Source: Trebouxia sp. TZW2008 (Eukaryota > Chlorophyta > Trebouxiophyceae > Trebouxiales > Trebouxiaceae). From it: a stretch of DNA of 13,643 bases. The position numbers and the translations under genes are program-made. Below are positions 1 to 9,100 of the stretch, one piece after another (position 1 is the first letter of the stretch; every line of letters begins with the position of its first letter). Below the pieces are notes generated by a model, which saw only the letters and a list, made by a program, of their open reading frames with translations, was not told the DNA's origin and did no database searches. The stretch covers positions 869 through 14,511 of the forward strand of contig BDIU01000030.1 of the NCBI GenBank assembly GCA_002118135.1, in the 5' to 3' direction.

Positions 1-360
1 GGTAGTATCTTTTCGGGGTAGTATCCGGGAAAAGATTCGGGGTAGTATCTTTTCGGGGTATAGGGGTATAAGGTACTCTATACGGGGAGAAAGGGTTTCA
101 AGATTCTCCCCTTTGGGGTAAGGGGTATAGGGGGGTGTCCAGTACCCCTTCGAGGTATAAAGGTATAAGGGAAAGGTTTTTCGGGGTATAGAGGAAATAC
201 TTTTTGGGGTATAGGGGGAATAATTCTCGTCTTTTTATCGGGTCTTTTTGTTTTTTCAAAGAGAGTCTTCTTAAGGTAGTATCTTGTACTTTTTTGGGGT
301 AAGGGGTAAAGATTTCTCGGGGTAATATGTTTTCAGGGTAAGTTTTTTTGTTTTCTCGCA
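1..360. repeat. GC-rich palindromic repeat block (left edge of window)
   Basis: Mosaic of the repeat words that dominate the window: GGGGTAGTATC, TTTTCGGGGTA, GGGGTATAGGGGTA and CCGGGAAAAGATTC. Copies get looser to the right (AAGGGAAAGGTTTTTCGGGG and similar). The block stops sharply at TCGCACAA (356-363), after which composition becomes AT-rich. A minus-strand open frame over 98-367 is a repeat read-through rich in Tyr, Pro and Leu, not a gene. Confidence 0.85.
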
Positions 361-830
361 CAACCAAAAAACACTAAAAAAAACAACGACTTTTGTCAAG
401 ATTTTGCAACCATTCATTTTGTTATTTTTTTCATCTTGTTATTTATATAATTTTACTGTTTTATACTTTATTCAACTTTTCAAAAGGTTTTTACTTCTTA
501 TTACCTGTTTATATTTTTACGTCAAAAAGAAAGCAAATGTCATAAGAGATGTTATTCAAACTATTAAAATAACAGATTAGAGAAGATAAAAAAGATTGCC
601 ATGTTAAATCAAAACCTTTATAATAGGATATAAAGATCTTTCTATTTTTTACTAATCTTACAAAGCTTAAAAGAGTGGCTATTCCTGTTTTTTTTGAAAT
701 GTTTGCTTTTGTTTTTACGTGTTTTTTCTTTTTGACTTTTGGTTTTGGTTATTTTTTATTTACAAACTTTTTTTAGGAACTGGTGTTTTTTTTTTAATTT
801 TTTTGGTTGTGTTTACCTTTTACCCCGAAA
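361..830. other. AT-rich non-repeat island, no gene recognised
   Basis: AT-rich sequence with long T tracts lying between two GC-rich repeat regions. I see no tRNA cloverleaf, no conserved plastid protein and no long coding frame. Short plus-strand frames starting at 719 and 739 encode runs of Phe and Leu from T-rich DNA and then run into repeats, so I do not call them. It may be an old intergenic spacer that escaped repeat invasion. Confidence 0.6.
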
Positions 831-3600
831 TGGCTTCTCCCGAAAAACCTTTCCCTTTGGGGTACAACACCCCGAAAAACCTTTCCCCTTTGAGGTACAA
901 CACCCCAGACCCCGAAAAGAAAAAAAGATTTTGAACTACAAAGGGGCGGAAAAGGGATATGTTGTACCTTTTTGAGGTAAGGGGTTGTCTTTCCGGGAAA
1001 AGTATTTTCGTCTTTTTATATTTTCAGGGAAAGGTTTTTCAGGAAAAGGTTTTTCACGGTACAGGAATTATCTTTTTAGGTATTAGGGAAAGGTTTTTCA
1101 CGGTACAGGGATTATCTGGTACCCCAAAAACACTTTTTCCTATACCTTTATACCCCGAAAAGATACTACCCCGAATCTTTTCCCGGATACTACCCCGAAA
1201 AGATACTACCCCGAATCTTTTACCGGATACTACCCCGAAAAGATACTACCCCGTATCTTTTCGGGGTACCGGATACTACCCCGTATCTTTTCGGGGTACC
1301 GAATACTACCCCTATACCCCTATACCCCTATACCCCTATACCCCGGAGGGGTACCGGGTACCGGGAGAAGCTCTTCGTATCCCTTCGAGAAGCTTTTCCG
1401 GGAGACTTTCTTCGTATCCCTTCGTACTAGACTTTACCCCTAAAAGACTTTACCCCGTATCTTTTCGGGATACTACCCCTACACCCCTATACCCCGAAGG
1501 GGTACTAGACTTTACCCCGTATCTTTTACCGAAGCTCTTCGTATCCCTTCGAGACTTTTCTCCGGATACTACCCCGAAAAGACTTTACCCCTATACCCCT
1601 TCGGGGAGTATCCCTTCTGGGTACTAGACTTCCCGAAGCTTTTACCGAAGGTTGTACCCCGAAAAGACTTTACCCCGAAGGGATACTACCCCGTATCTTT
1701 TCGGGGTACCGGATACTACCCCGAATCTTTTCCCGGATACTACCCCGAATCTTTTCCCGGATACTACCCCGAAAAGATACTACCCCGTATCTTTTCGGGG
1801 TACCGGATACTACCCCGTATCTTTTCGGGGTACCGGATACTACCCCGTATCTTTTCGGGGTACCGGATACTACCCCGAAAAGATACTACCCCTATACCCC
1901 TATACCCCGGAGGGGTACCGGGAGACTTTCTTCGTATCCCTTCGAGAAGCTTTTCCGGGAGACTTTCTTCGTATCCCTTCGAGAAGCTTTTCCGGGAGAC
2001 TTTTCTCGTATCCCTTCGTACTAGACTTTACCCCGAAAAGATACTACCCCTATACCCCGAAGGGGTATAGGGGTAGTATCTTTTCGGGGTACGGGGAGAA
2101 AAGGATTCCGGATACTACCCCGAAAAGATAACCCGAAGCTTTTACCGAAGCTTCTCGTATCCCGAAAAGATACGAGAAGCTCTTCCTATCCCTTCGAGGC
2201 TTTTTTCCGGGTACGGGGAGAAAAGGATTACGGGAGACTTTTTTCGTATACCTTAGGAGAAGCTCTTCCGGATATTACCCTGAAGGGATACGGTAAGGGG
2301 TACAGACTTTACCCCTATACCCCGAAGGGGTACTAGACCTTACCCCGTATCTTTTCGGGGGGTATCCCTTTTTACAATGAGATAAAAGGGAGAAGCTTGT
2401 ACCCCGAAAAGATACTACCCCGTATCTTTTCGGGGTACCGGATACTACCCCGAATCTTTTACCGGATACTACCCCTATACCCCTTCGGGGAGTATCCCTT
2501 CTGGGTACTAGACTTTACCCCGAATCTTTTACCGGATACTACCCCGAAAAGATACTACCCCTTACCGTATCCGGTACCCCGTACGTATCCCTTGGGATAC
2601 GAAGAGCTTCTCGTATCTTTTCGGGATACGAGAAAAGTCTCCGGGTAAAGGGATGCTTTTTTTCGGGAGACTTTTTTCGTATCTTGTATCTTTTCGGGAT
2701 ACGTACGGGGAGACTTTTCTCGTTTCCCGAAAAGATACAACACTCTTTTCCGGAAGACTTTTTTCGTCTCCCAAAAAGATACGAAAAAAGTCTTTCATCT
2801 CATTGTAAACCCGGGTTTCTCCCCGTACGTATCCCGAAAAAATACAAGATACGAAAAAAGTCTCCCCATACGAAGGGATACGAAGAAAGTCTCTCTATAC
2901 CCGGAAAGGGGTTACCCCCCGAAAAGAGACGGGGTAGTATCCGGGAAAAGATTCGGGGTAGTATCCGGGAAAAGATTCGGGAGAGTATCCGGAATCCTTT
3001 ACTCCCGGAAAGGGATACGAGAAGCCTCTCCCCGTACGAAGGGATACGAAGAAAGTCTCCCGGAAGGGGTTCGGTAAAAGATACGGGGTAAAGTCTAGTA
3101 CCCAGAAGGGATACTCCCCGAAGGGGTATAGGGGTAAAGTCTTTTCGGGGTAGTACCCGGTAAAAGATTCGGGGTAAAGTCTAGTACCCAGAAGGGATAC
3201 TCCCCGAAGGGGTATAGGGGTAGTATCCGGTACCCCGAAAAGCTTCGGTAAGGGGTATAGGGGTAGTATCCGGTACCCCGAAAAGATACGGGGTAGTATC
3301 TTTTCGGGGTACAAGCTTCGGTAAAAGCTTCGGAAAGTCTAGTACCCAGAAGGGATACTCCCCGAAGGGGTATAGGGGTAAAGTCTTTTCGGGGTAGTAT
3401 CCGGAAGGGATACTCCCCGTATCCCGAAGGGGTATAGGGGTAGTATCCGGAATCCTTTTCTCCCCGTAAGGGGTAGTATCCGGTACCCCGAAAAGATACG
3501 GGGTAGTATCTTTTCGGGGTAGTATCCGAAAAAAGGTTCGGGGTAGTATCTTTTCGGGGTATAGGGGGGTATCCGGTAAAAGATTCGGTGTAAAAGAAGT
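831..3600. repeat. Large palindromic repeat block I
   Basis: About 2.8 kb built almost wholly from shuffled copies of a few words on both strands: TACCCCGAAAAGATACTACC, CGGATACTACCCCGTATC, GTACTAGACTTTACCCC, GGGATACGAGAAGCTCTTCG and the 8-bp unit TATACCCC (for example around 1313-1346). The words form nested hairpins such as TACCCCG / CGGGGTA around an 8-nt loop. Left-half copies are mostly in one orientation and copies after about 2900 mostly in the opposite one, so the block is itself roughly inverted about a centre near 2.6-2.9 kb. Open frames here (such as 959-1627 and 3095-3739) consist of Tyr-Pro-Tyr-Thr-Pro and similar repeats and are not genes. Confidence 0.9.
2149..2181. repeat. Perfect 13-bp inverted repeat (hairpin) in repeat block I
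   Basis: AGCTTCTCGTATC at 2149-2161 is exactly reverse-complemented by GATACGAGAAGCT at 2169-2181, with the loop CCGAAAA. It is a clean example of the hairpins formed by the CTTCTCGTATC word family. Confidence 0.85.
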
Positions 3601-4226
3601 CTCCCTTCAGGGAAAGTATTGTACCCCTTTGGGGGAAACCTTTTTGTCTTTTCGAGGTACCAGCCTTTCCTTGAAAAACCTTTCCCTTTAGAGTACAAGG
3701 GGGTCGAAAAGATAAAAAATATTTCCCTTTAAGGTACAAAGGGTCCGAAAAAATAAAAAAACGAAAAGACTTCTCAAATGTAAATAGTTTTCGTTCTTTT
3801 ATCTTTTCGGGGAAAGATTTCTTATCTTTCTATCTTTTCATGGAAAGGCTTTTCGTATCCTAAAAGGATTACAACCTCATTGTAAAAAAGAAGACGTACG
3901 TTTTTTATCTTTTCAGGTAAAGGTTTTCCAGGGAAGTAGTTTTCATCTTTTTATCTTTTCAGGTTGTTGTACCCCGAAAGAATTCTCCATTTATTTGTTT
4001 TCGGGGTAAGTTTTGTCGGGGTATGGGGAAAGATTTCTCGGGGCACAGGGATTATCTTTTCAGGGAGTATTTTTTCAGGGTACTGGGTACAAGATACTAT
4101 CCCTCCCCCCAAATAAATACAGGGATTGTCTTTTCTGGGGTACAGGGAGAATCCTTTCAGGGTATTGAAATACTGCATTCGCACGATACCGCGAAAAGAT
4201 ACGTCTTTCCTTTACAAAAAAAAAGT
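3601..4226. repeat. Degenerate repeat region ahead of clpP
   Basis: Looser, more AT-rich relatives of the main repeats: AGGGAAAGGTTTTTC, CGAAAAGATAAAAA and ATCTTTTCAGGG recur with many substitutions. It includes TTCGCACGATAC at 4178-4189, which is repeated in inverted form on the other side of clpP. Frames such as 3951-4184 (minus) and 4023-4232 (plus) overlap each other and resemble no plastid protein, so I call no gene. Confidence 0.7.
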
Positions 4227-4326
4227 CCTTAACCCTTTGGGGTAAGAGAACCCTTAACCCTTTGGGGTAAGAGAACCCTTAACCCTTTGGGGTAAGAGAA
4301 CCCTTAACCCTTTGGGGTAAGAGAAT
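4227..4326. repeat. Tandem array, four 25-bp units upstream of clpP
   Basis: Four head-to-tail 25-bp units starting at 4227, 4252, 4277 and 4302, each containing TTAACCCTTTGGGGTAAGAG. Only the last base of the last copy differs (GAAT instead of GAAC). Within a unit TTAACCC and GGGGTAA can form an imperfect hairpin. The array ends 37 bp before the clpP start codon, so it probably lies in the promoter or 5' leader. Near identity of the copies points to recent expansion or active homogenisation. Confidence 0.95.
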
Positions 4327-4332
4327 CCTTTT

Positions 4333-4345
4333 AATCTCATTGTAA
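4333..4345 (-). repeat. Copy of dispersed TTTACAATGAGATT element in the clpP leader
   Basis: AATCTCATTGTAA is the reverse complement of the core of a dispersed element (TTTACAATGAGATTAAAGG) found at about fourteen places in the window, otherwise in repeat blocks. This copy ends 18 bp before the clpP ATG and may contribute to the 5' untranslated region. Confidence 0.75.
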
Positions 4346-4363
4346 TAAGAGTAGATATATTTT

Positions 4364-4957
4364 ATGCCTATTGGTGTGCCTAAAGTTCCTTGTGTTTTAC
4401 CTGATGATCCCGATGTACAATGGCTTGATCTTTATTATCAACTGGCCCAAAAAAGAGTTTTATTTTTATTTAACGCATTAGAAGACGAGGCTACCAATCA
4501 ACTGATCGGTCTTATGTTATATTTAAGTATTGAAGACCCAAATAAAGATTTATTTCTTTATATAAATTCGCCTGGTGGTTCACTAACGTGTGGGCTCTCT
4601 GTTTTTGACATGATAAAGTATACAAACACAGATGTTTGTACTATTTGTGTAGGAAACGCATCTTCTATGGCATCTTTTGTATTAGCAGGAGGTACTTATG
4701 GTAGACGTGTAGCTATGCCCCATGCACGTATCATGATGCACCAACCAGAAGGCGGGAGTGATGGTCAAGCTTCCGAAGTGATAAGTGAATCACAACAAGT
4801 CATGCGACTTCGACGTCAAGTCGGAAAACTTTATGCAGGACGAACTGGTCAAAGTTTAAGTAGGATTTCAAGAGATATGGATCGAGATCGATTCATGTCG
4901 GCTAGAGAAGCAAAAGAATATGGTTTAGTGGATATAGTTGCAGCAAATCCAGTGTAA
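4364..4957 (+). CDS. clpP: ATP-dependent Clp protease proteolytic subunit ClpP
   Basis: 197-residue serine peptidase that, in plastids, forms the proteolytic barrel of the stromal Clp protease; it degrades unfolded or regulated proteins delivered by Clp ATPases. The Ser-His-Asp triad is intact: Ser101 in NASSM, His126 in RIMMHQP, Asp175 in DRDRF, with the spacing of bacterial ClpP (25 and 49 residues). LYINSPGGS (65-73) forms the oxyanion-side loop and AKEYGLVD (183-190) the C-terminal signature. The ATG gives a canonical [10 protein letters not shown]-terminus; no clear Shine-Dalgarno is seen. It is a single uninterrupted frame with no intron. It lacks the large internal insertion (IS1) known from Chlamydomonas ClpP1. 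It stands alone between repeat blocks, with tandem repeats ahead and stem-loops behind. Identification is near certain. Confidence 0.98.
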   Translation: MPIGVPKVPCVLPDDPDVQWLDLYYQLAQKRVLFLFNALEDEATNQLIGLMLYLSIEDPNKDLFLYINSPGGSLTCGLSVFDMIKYTNTDVCTICVGNASSMASFVLAGGTYGRRVAMPHARIMMHQPEGGSDGQASEVISESQQVMRLRRQVGKLYAGRTGQSLSRISRDMDRDRFMSAREAKEYGLVDIVAANPV

Positions 4958-4984
4958 GATTTAAAAACCAGAGTTAAAAAAGGG

Positions 4985-5060
4985 AAACTAAGTTTTTTAG
5001 TTTGTTTTGTTTTTTAAAACAAATGAGAATGGTCCAAAGCTTTTATTACTGAATAAAAGC
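4985..5060 (+). terminator. Three consecutive stem-loops downstream of clpP
   Basis: Three hairpins follow the clpP stop (4955-4957). First: AAACTAA / TTAGTTT at about 4985-5003. Second: TTTGTTTT (5001-5008) with AAAACAAA (5016-5023), so it competes slightly with the first. Third: a perfect 9-bp stem GCTTTTATT (5039-5047) with AATAAAAGC (5052-5060) and loop ACTG. In chloroplasts such 3' inverted repeats usually stabilise mRNA ends and guide 3' trimming rather than stopping transcription efficiently, so an mRNA 3'-end role for clpP is likely. Confidence 0.7.
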
Positions 5061-6795
5061 AAGGTAGTATTTTCTTGTGACGGGGGGTAAGGGAAAGGGG
5101 ACACTACCCCGAAAAGACTACACCCGAAAACCCGAATCTTTTCGGGGTACGTCTTTTTACCGGGTTTACAATGAGATTAAATCTTGTATCGTGCGAAGCA
5201 AATCGGGTTTACAATGAGATTAGAGAATCTTCTACCAAGTCTTTTCGTCTCCTTTAATCTCATTGTAAAAAGGGATACGAAAGGGATTCGTACGTCTTTT
5301 TATAGCATCTTTTACAATAAGATTAGATACTCTTTTCGGGGAAAGTCTTGTACCCCGAAAAGATTCGGTGAAAAGATAAAAAGACGTACGTCTTTTTTTT
5401 TTACAATGAGATTAAAGGAGACGAGAAGGTCCGGTGAAAAATCTTTACCTTTTTCGGGTCGTCTCTTTTCGGGGTAGTATCCGGGAAAAGATTCGGGGTA
5501 AAGTCTAGTACGAAGGGATACGAGAAAAGTCTCCCCGTACCCCGAAGGGGTATAGGGGTATAGGGGTATAGGGATACGAAGAAGGTCTACTTTCTTTTCG
5601 GGATACGAGAAAAGTCTCGAAGGGATACGAAGAAAGTCTCGAAGGGATACGAAGAAAGTCTCGAAGGGATACGAAGAGCTTTTCGAAGGGATACGAAGAA
5701 AGTCTCAAAGGGATACGAAGAAAGTCTCGAAGGGATACGAGAAAAGTCTCCCCGTACCCCGAAGGGATACTACCCCGAAGGGGTACCGGATACTACCCCG
5801 TATCTTTTCGGGGTACCGGATACTACCCCGTATCTTTTCGGGGTACCGGATACTACCCGGTACCCCGAAAAGATACGGGGTAGTATCCGGTACCCCGAAA
5901 AGATACGGGGTATAGGGGTACGGGGAGAAGCTCTTCGTATCCCTTAGTATAGGGGTATAGAGGTAGTATCCGGTACCCCGAAAAGATACGGGGTAGTATC
6001 CGGAAGGGATACCCCCCGAAAAGCTTCGGGTTATCTTTTCGGGGTAGTATCCGGAAGGGATACCCCCCGAAAAGATACGGGGTAGTATCCGGTACCCCGA
6101 AAAGATACGGGGTATAGGGGTATAGGGGTAGTATCCGGTACCCCGAAAAGATACGGGGTAAAGTCTAGTACGAAGGGATACGAGAAAAGTCTCCCCGTAC
6201 CCCGAAGGGGTATAGGGGTATAGGGGTAGTATCCGGTACCCCGAAAAGATACGGGGTATAGGGGTAAAGTCTAGTACGAAGGGATACGAGAAAAGTCTCC
6301 CCGTACCCCGAAGGGGTATAGGGGTATAGGGGTGGTATCCGGGAAAAGATTCGGGGTAAAGTCTAGTACCCCGTACCCCGAAGGGGTAGTATCCGGTACC
6401 CCGAAAAGATACGGGGTAGTATCCGGTACCCCTTCGGGGTAGTATCCGGTACCCCTTCGGGGTATAGGGGTATAGGGGTAAAGTCTAGTACCCCTTCGGG
6501 GTATAGGGGTACGAGCTTCAGTAAGGGATAGTATCCCCTTTCCTTTTTACCCCCCGAAAATAGACGGGGTACTATCCGGAGAAAAGTCTACCTTCTTTTC
6601 TCCGGATAGTCTACCTTCTTTTCGGGAGACGAAAAGAGTATCCCCTTTCCTTTTTACCCCCCGAAAAGATAAAAGATACGGGGTAGTCTCCCCTTTCCTT
6701 TACCCCCCGAAAAGATACGGGGTAGTCTCCTTTTTCCTTTTTACCCCCCGAAAAGATACGGGGTAGTCTCTTCTTTCCTTTATGGTAAAAGATAC

Positions 6796-6891
6796 GGGGT
6801 AGTATCCGGGAAAAGATTCGGGGTAGTATCCAGTAAAAGATTCGGGGTAGTATCCAGTAAAAGATTCGGGGTAGTTTTCAGTAAAAGATTC
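6796..6891. repeat. Tandem 24-bp repeat, four units
   Basis: Four consecutive 24-bp units begin at 6796, 6820, 6844 and 6868, each starting GGGGTAG and ending AAAAGATTC. The centre varies between TATCCGGG, TATCCAGT and TTTTCAGT, which shows stepwise divergence along the array. Confidence 0.85.
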
Positions 6892-7208
6892 GGGGTAAAG
6901 TCTTTTCGGGGTAGTATCCGGAAGGGACATTCCTAAGGGATACGAAGAGCTTATCGTATCTTTCCGGGATACGAAGAAAGTTTACTTTCTTTTCGGGATA
7001 CGAAGAAAGTCTACTTTCTTTTCGGGAAAGTAGACTTTTCTCGTATCTTTTCGGGATACGAGAAAAGTCTACTTTCTTTTCGGGATACGAAGAGCTTCTC
7101 GAAGGGATACGAAAAGCTTCTCGAAGGGATACGAGAAAAGTCTCGAAGGGATACGAAAAGCTTCTCGAAGGGATACGAGAAAAGTCTCCCGGTACCCGGT
7201 ACCCCTCC

Positions 7209-7350
7209 GGGGTATAGGGGTATAGGGGTATAGGGGTATAGGGGTAGTATCCGGTACCCCGAAAAGATACGGGGTAGTATCCGGTACCCCGAAAAGATAC
7301 GGGGTAGTATCCGGTACCCCGAAAAGATACGGGGTAGTATCCGGTACCCC
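7209..7350. repeat. Tandem 8-bp and 30-bp repeats in block II
   Basis: Four copies of the 8-bp unit GGGGTATA (7209-7240) pass directly into three identical 30-bp units (7241-7270, 7271-7300, 7301-7330) plus a 20-bp partial unit to 7350. Each 30-bp unit begins GGGGTAGTATCCGG and ends GAAAAGATAC. Identity of the units implies recent duplication or gene conversion. Confidence 0.95.
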
Positions 7351-7823
7351 TTCGGGGTATAGGGGTAGTATCCGGAGAAAAGTATCGAAGGGATACGAAG
7401 AGCTTCTCGTATCTTTTCGGGATACGAGAAAAGTCTACTTTCTTTTCGGGATACGAAGAGCTTCTCGTATCTTTTCGGGATACGATAAAAGTCTCGAAGG
7501 GATACGAAAAGCTTCTCGAAGGGATACGAGAAGAGTCTCCCCGTACCCCGAAGGGGTAGTATCTTTTCGGGGTAGTATCTTTGCGGGGTAAAGTCTTTTC
7601 GGGGTAGTATCTTTTCGGGGTAGTATCTTTTCGGGGTAAAGCCTGTACCCCTTCGGGGTAAGGGGTAGTATCCCTTACCCCGAAGGGGTACAGATACGGG
7701 GTAAAAAGAGAATCTTTTACCGAATTTCTTCCGGGTATAAAGGAGTATCTTTTTGGGGTAAACTCCCTTTCTACCCCAAAGGCAAAGGTTTCTCGGGGTA
7801 AGCCCTTTTATCTTTTCGCACAA

Positions 7824-7984
7824 TCATTTCCTGAGAAATGGTTTTTCAAAAGTGTAGTATCCCTTTTTTGATCTAAATAAGAAGAAAAATGTATTTCTTC
7901 TTGAAATGTCTTTCTATTGAAAAAAGCTGTAATCAACTTGATAAAATTAAATATATTGGTAACAAAACCAAAAAAGACTTCTTA
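7824..7984. other. Short unique spacer between repeat block II and the trnD 3' hairpin
   Basis: AT-rich, non-repetitive sequence that lies downstream of the minus-strand tRNA gene. No open frame or RNA gene is recognised. Confidence 0.5.
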
Positions 7985-8017
7985 CTCTTCTTACTCTCCT
8001 TACAAGAGTAAGAAGAG
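7985..8017 (-). terminator. Perfect 13-bp stem-loop downstream of trnD
   Basis: CTCTTCTTACTCT (7985-7997) is the exact reverse complement of AGAGTAAGAAGAG (8005-8017), with a 7-nt loop. It starts about 30 bp past the 3' end of the minus-strand tRNA gene. Diverged copies of AGAGTAATAAAAAAG follow towards the tRNA. A role in termination or 3' end processing is the simplest reading; the structure is symmetric, so strand is assigned only by position. Confidence 0.6.
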
Positions 8018-8047
8018 AGCAATAAAAGAGTAATAAAAAAGTAAGAA

Positions 8048-8119
8048 GGCGGGTAACGTGACTCGAACACGCGACATTCTCGTTGACAACGAGACCCTCT
8101 ACCACTGAGCTATACCCGC
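8048..8119 (-). tRNA. trnD-GUC: tRNA with GUC anticodon (tRNA-Asp by anticodon; body resembles tRNA-Gly)
   Basis: The minus strand folds as a full cloverleaf of 72 nt including the discriminator. The acceptor stem GCGGGTA pairs with TACCCGC; the D arm is GCTC-AGTGGTA-GAGG; the anticodon arm is TCTCG-TTGTCAA-CGAGA; the variable loop is ATGTC; the T arm is GCGTG-TTCGAGT-CACGT. The anticodon is GTC, which reads the Asp codons GAU and GAC. Oddities: the first D-stem pair is a G-G mismatch, the T stem has one G-T wobble, and position 73 would be C, where bacterial-type tRNA-Asp has G and tRNA-Gly has U. From memory the acceptor, D arm, variable loop and T arm closely match plastid/cyanobacterial tRNA-Gly(GCC), not the usual plastid trnD, which begins GGGATTG. 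No CCA is encoded. It may be a remoulded tRNA, or a decaying gene. Confidence 0.85.
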
Positions 8120-8850
8120 TTTTTCAGACTGCTTCGCACGAAAAGGGATACAAAGCTTTTGGTTTGTGCGGAGGGAGAAAACCTTCAAACTCTTATTAAC
8201 ATTATAATTTGAAGGGTTTATAATGTTTTTCATAACCTATTGTTTAAAGCATATTTTAAAAGATTAAGCCTGCTTCTTTGTCTAACAGAAGCTGTAAGCT
8301 TTTAAAATCTTTGACAGGTAAACTAGTAAAACCTTTTAGAATGTTTTAAAGCCCCTTCTAATGTTTATTTGGCTCCACAGCTACACCATCGCCGTAGATT
8401 TCACTCAATTCTCTCAGCAAATCGCGAGGTTTTAAACCATTTAAATCTTATACTTCTCCTAATATATCCTTTCATTCAGCAATAAGCTTGTAAAACTGTA
8501 AAAGATTTATTGAATATTTTGTGCAATTAGAAAAGATACGAAAGAATACGAATTGTTTCCTGTTTTTTTAGGTTTTTTATACAAATCTTTTGGTTTTTCT
8601 TATCGGGTTTATGCATTTTTTGGTTTTAGTTAGTTATAAAACCGAAAACAAAAAAAAGAAAACAAAAAACAAAAAGTAAGAAACAGAAAGTAAGAAAGTA
8701 GCCTGTATATGTGCCTGTATCTTTGTATTTTTTCTTTTTCAGAACATTTTTTTATAAAAAAGATACCTGGTTTTTTCATACCCTTTCATCTCTTTTTCTC
8801 TTTCTGTTGGAGGTAGCTTTTAAACGTTTTTTTCGCTTGGTTTATCTTTT
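8120..8850. other. AT-rich island between trnD and a decamer array, no supported gene
   Basis: About 0.7 kb of mostly unique AT-rich sequence upstream of the minus-strand tRNA, presumably holding its promoter; I cannot point to a convincing -35/-10 pair. The stretch around 8370-8430 is less AT-rich and looks coding-like on the minus strand. One frame there (about 8530 down to a stop at 8256-8258) reads LKPRDLLRELSEIYGDGVAV and, further on, LPVKDFKSLQLLLDKEAG, but four stops interrupt it, so no gene is called. 8560-8720 is A- and T-tract spacer. Motifs TTCGCACG (8133-8140) and TTGTGCGG (8164-8171) lie near the tRNA. Confidence 0.5.
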
Positions 8851-8987
8851 GGGGTACAAAGGGATATGAAGAGAGACAAAGGGGTAGGAAGGGATACGAG
8901 GGGATAGGAAGGGATACGAGGGGGTATGAAAGGAGACGAAGGGGTGCGAAAAGATATGAAATAATACGAAGGGGTGGGAAGGTATAC
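8851..8987. repeat. Purine-rich tandem array with 10-bp period
   Basis: About fourteen consecutive decamers, the phase kept without indels: GGGGTACAAA, GGGATATGAA, GAGAGACAAA, GGGGTAGGAA, GGGATACGAG and so on to GGTATACATT. The consensus is close to GGGGTAYGAA, and the plus strand is almost entirely purine apart from one or two central pyrimidines per unit. It differs from the palindromic words elsewhere. The minus-strand frame over 8786-8989 merely reads it as Ser-Tyr-Pro-Leu-rich sequence. Confidence 0.9.
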
Positions 8988-9100
8988 ATTACCCTCTTTC
9001 TGCGTAAAGACTAGGTAAGGTTTTTCCGCGTACTTTAAAAAGATGAAAAGCCTTTCCCTGAAGGTAAAAAAGAGCCGATAAAAAGACGTACGAGTCCGGG

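Larger units (their letters stand above)
5086..7823. repeat. Large palindromic repeat block II
   Basis: Second large block made of the same words as block I. 5086-5460 mixes in five copies of the TTTACAATGAGATT element. From 5460 the block is nearly pure: tandem 22-bp units around GGGATACGAAGAAAGTCTCG (about 5617-5740), many GGTACCCCGAAAAGATACGG units, and a 24-bp tandem at 6796-6891. It ends abruptly at TCGCACAA (7816-7823). The minus-strand frame over 7011-7823 (270 codons) is open only because the repeat words contain few stops in that frame and some unit lengths are multiples of three. Its product is repetitive Ser/Tyr/Arg/Leu sequence without a known fold. Confidence 0.9.

Noticed and set aside
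959..2131. Plus-strand open frames of 222 and 159 codons
   Set aside because: Translations of the repeat words (YYPVSFRGTG, YPYTP) with no conserved domain. The same words are open on the other strand in other blocks.
3095..3739. 214-codon minus-strand open frame
   Set aside because: Same repeat peptides as the plus-strand frames at 959-2131, read from inverted copies; overlapped by another equally meaningless frame.
7209..7240. Telomere-like GGGGTATA repeats
   Set aside because: Only four to five units, internal, repeated in short runs on both strands through the blocks and joined to other words. This is better explained as one component of the repeat family.
7011..7823. 270-codon minus-strand open frame
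   Set aside because: Entirely within palindromic repeats. Its product is a mosaic of repeated short peptides (YRILPRIFSG and similar), because unit lengths divisible by three and few stops keep the frame open.
8370..8430. Group II intron domain V or other structured RNA near trnD
   Set aside because: No GAGC...GTTC-type domain V hairpin or other recognisable catalytic core could be found.
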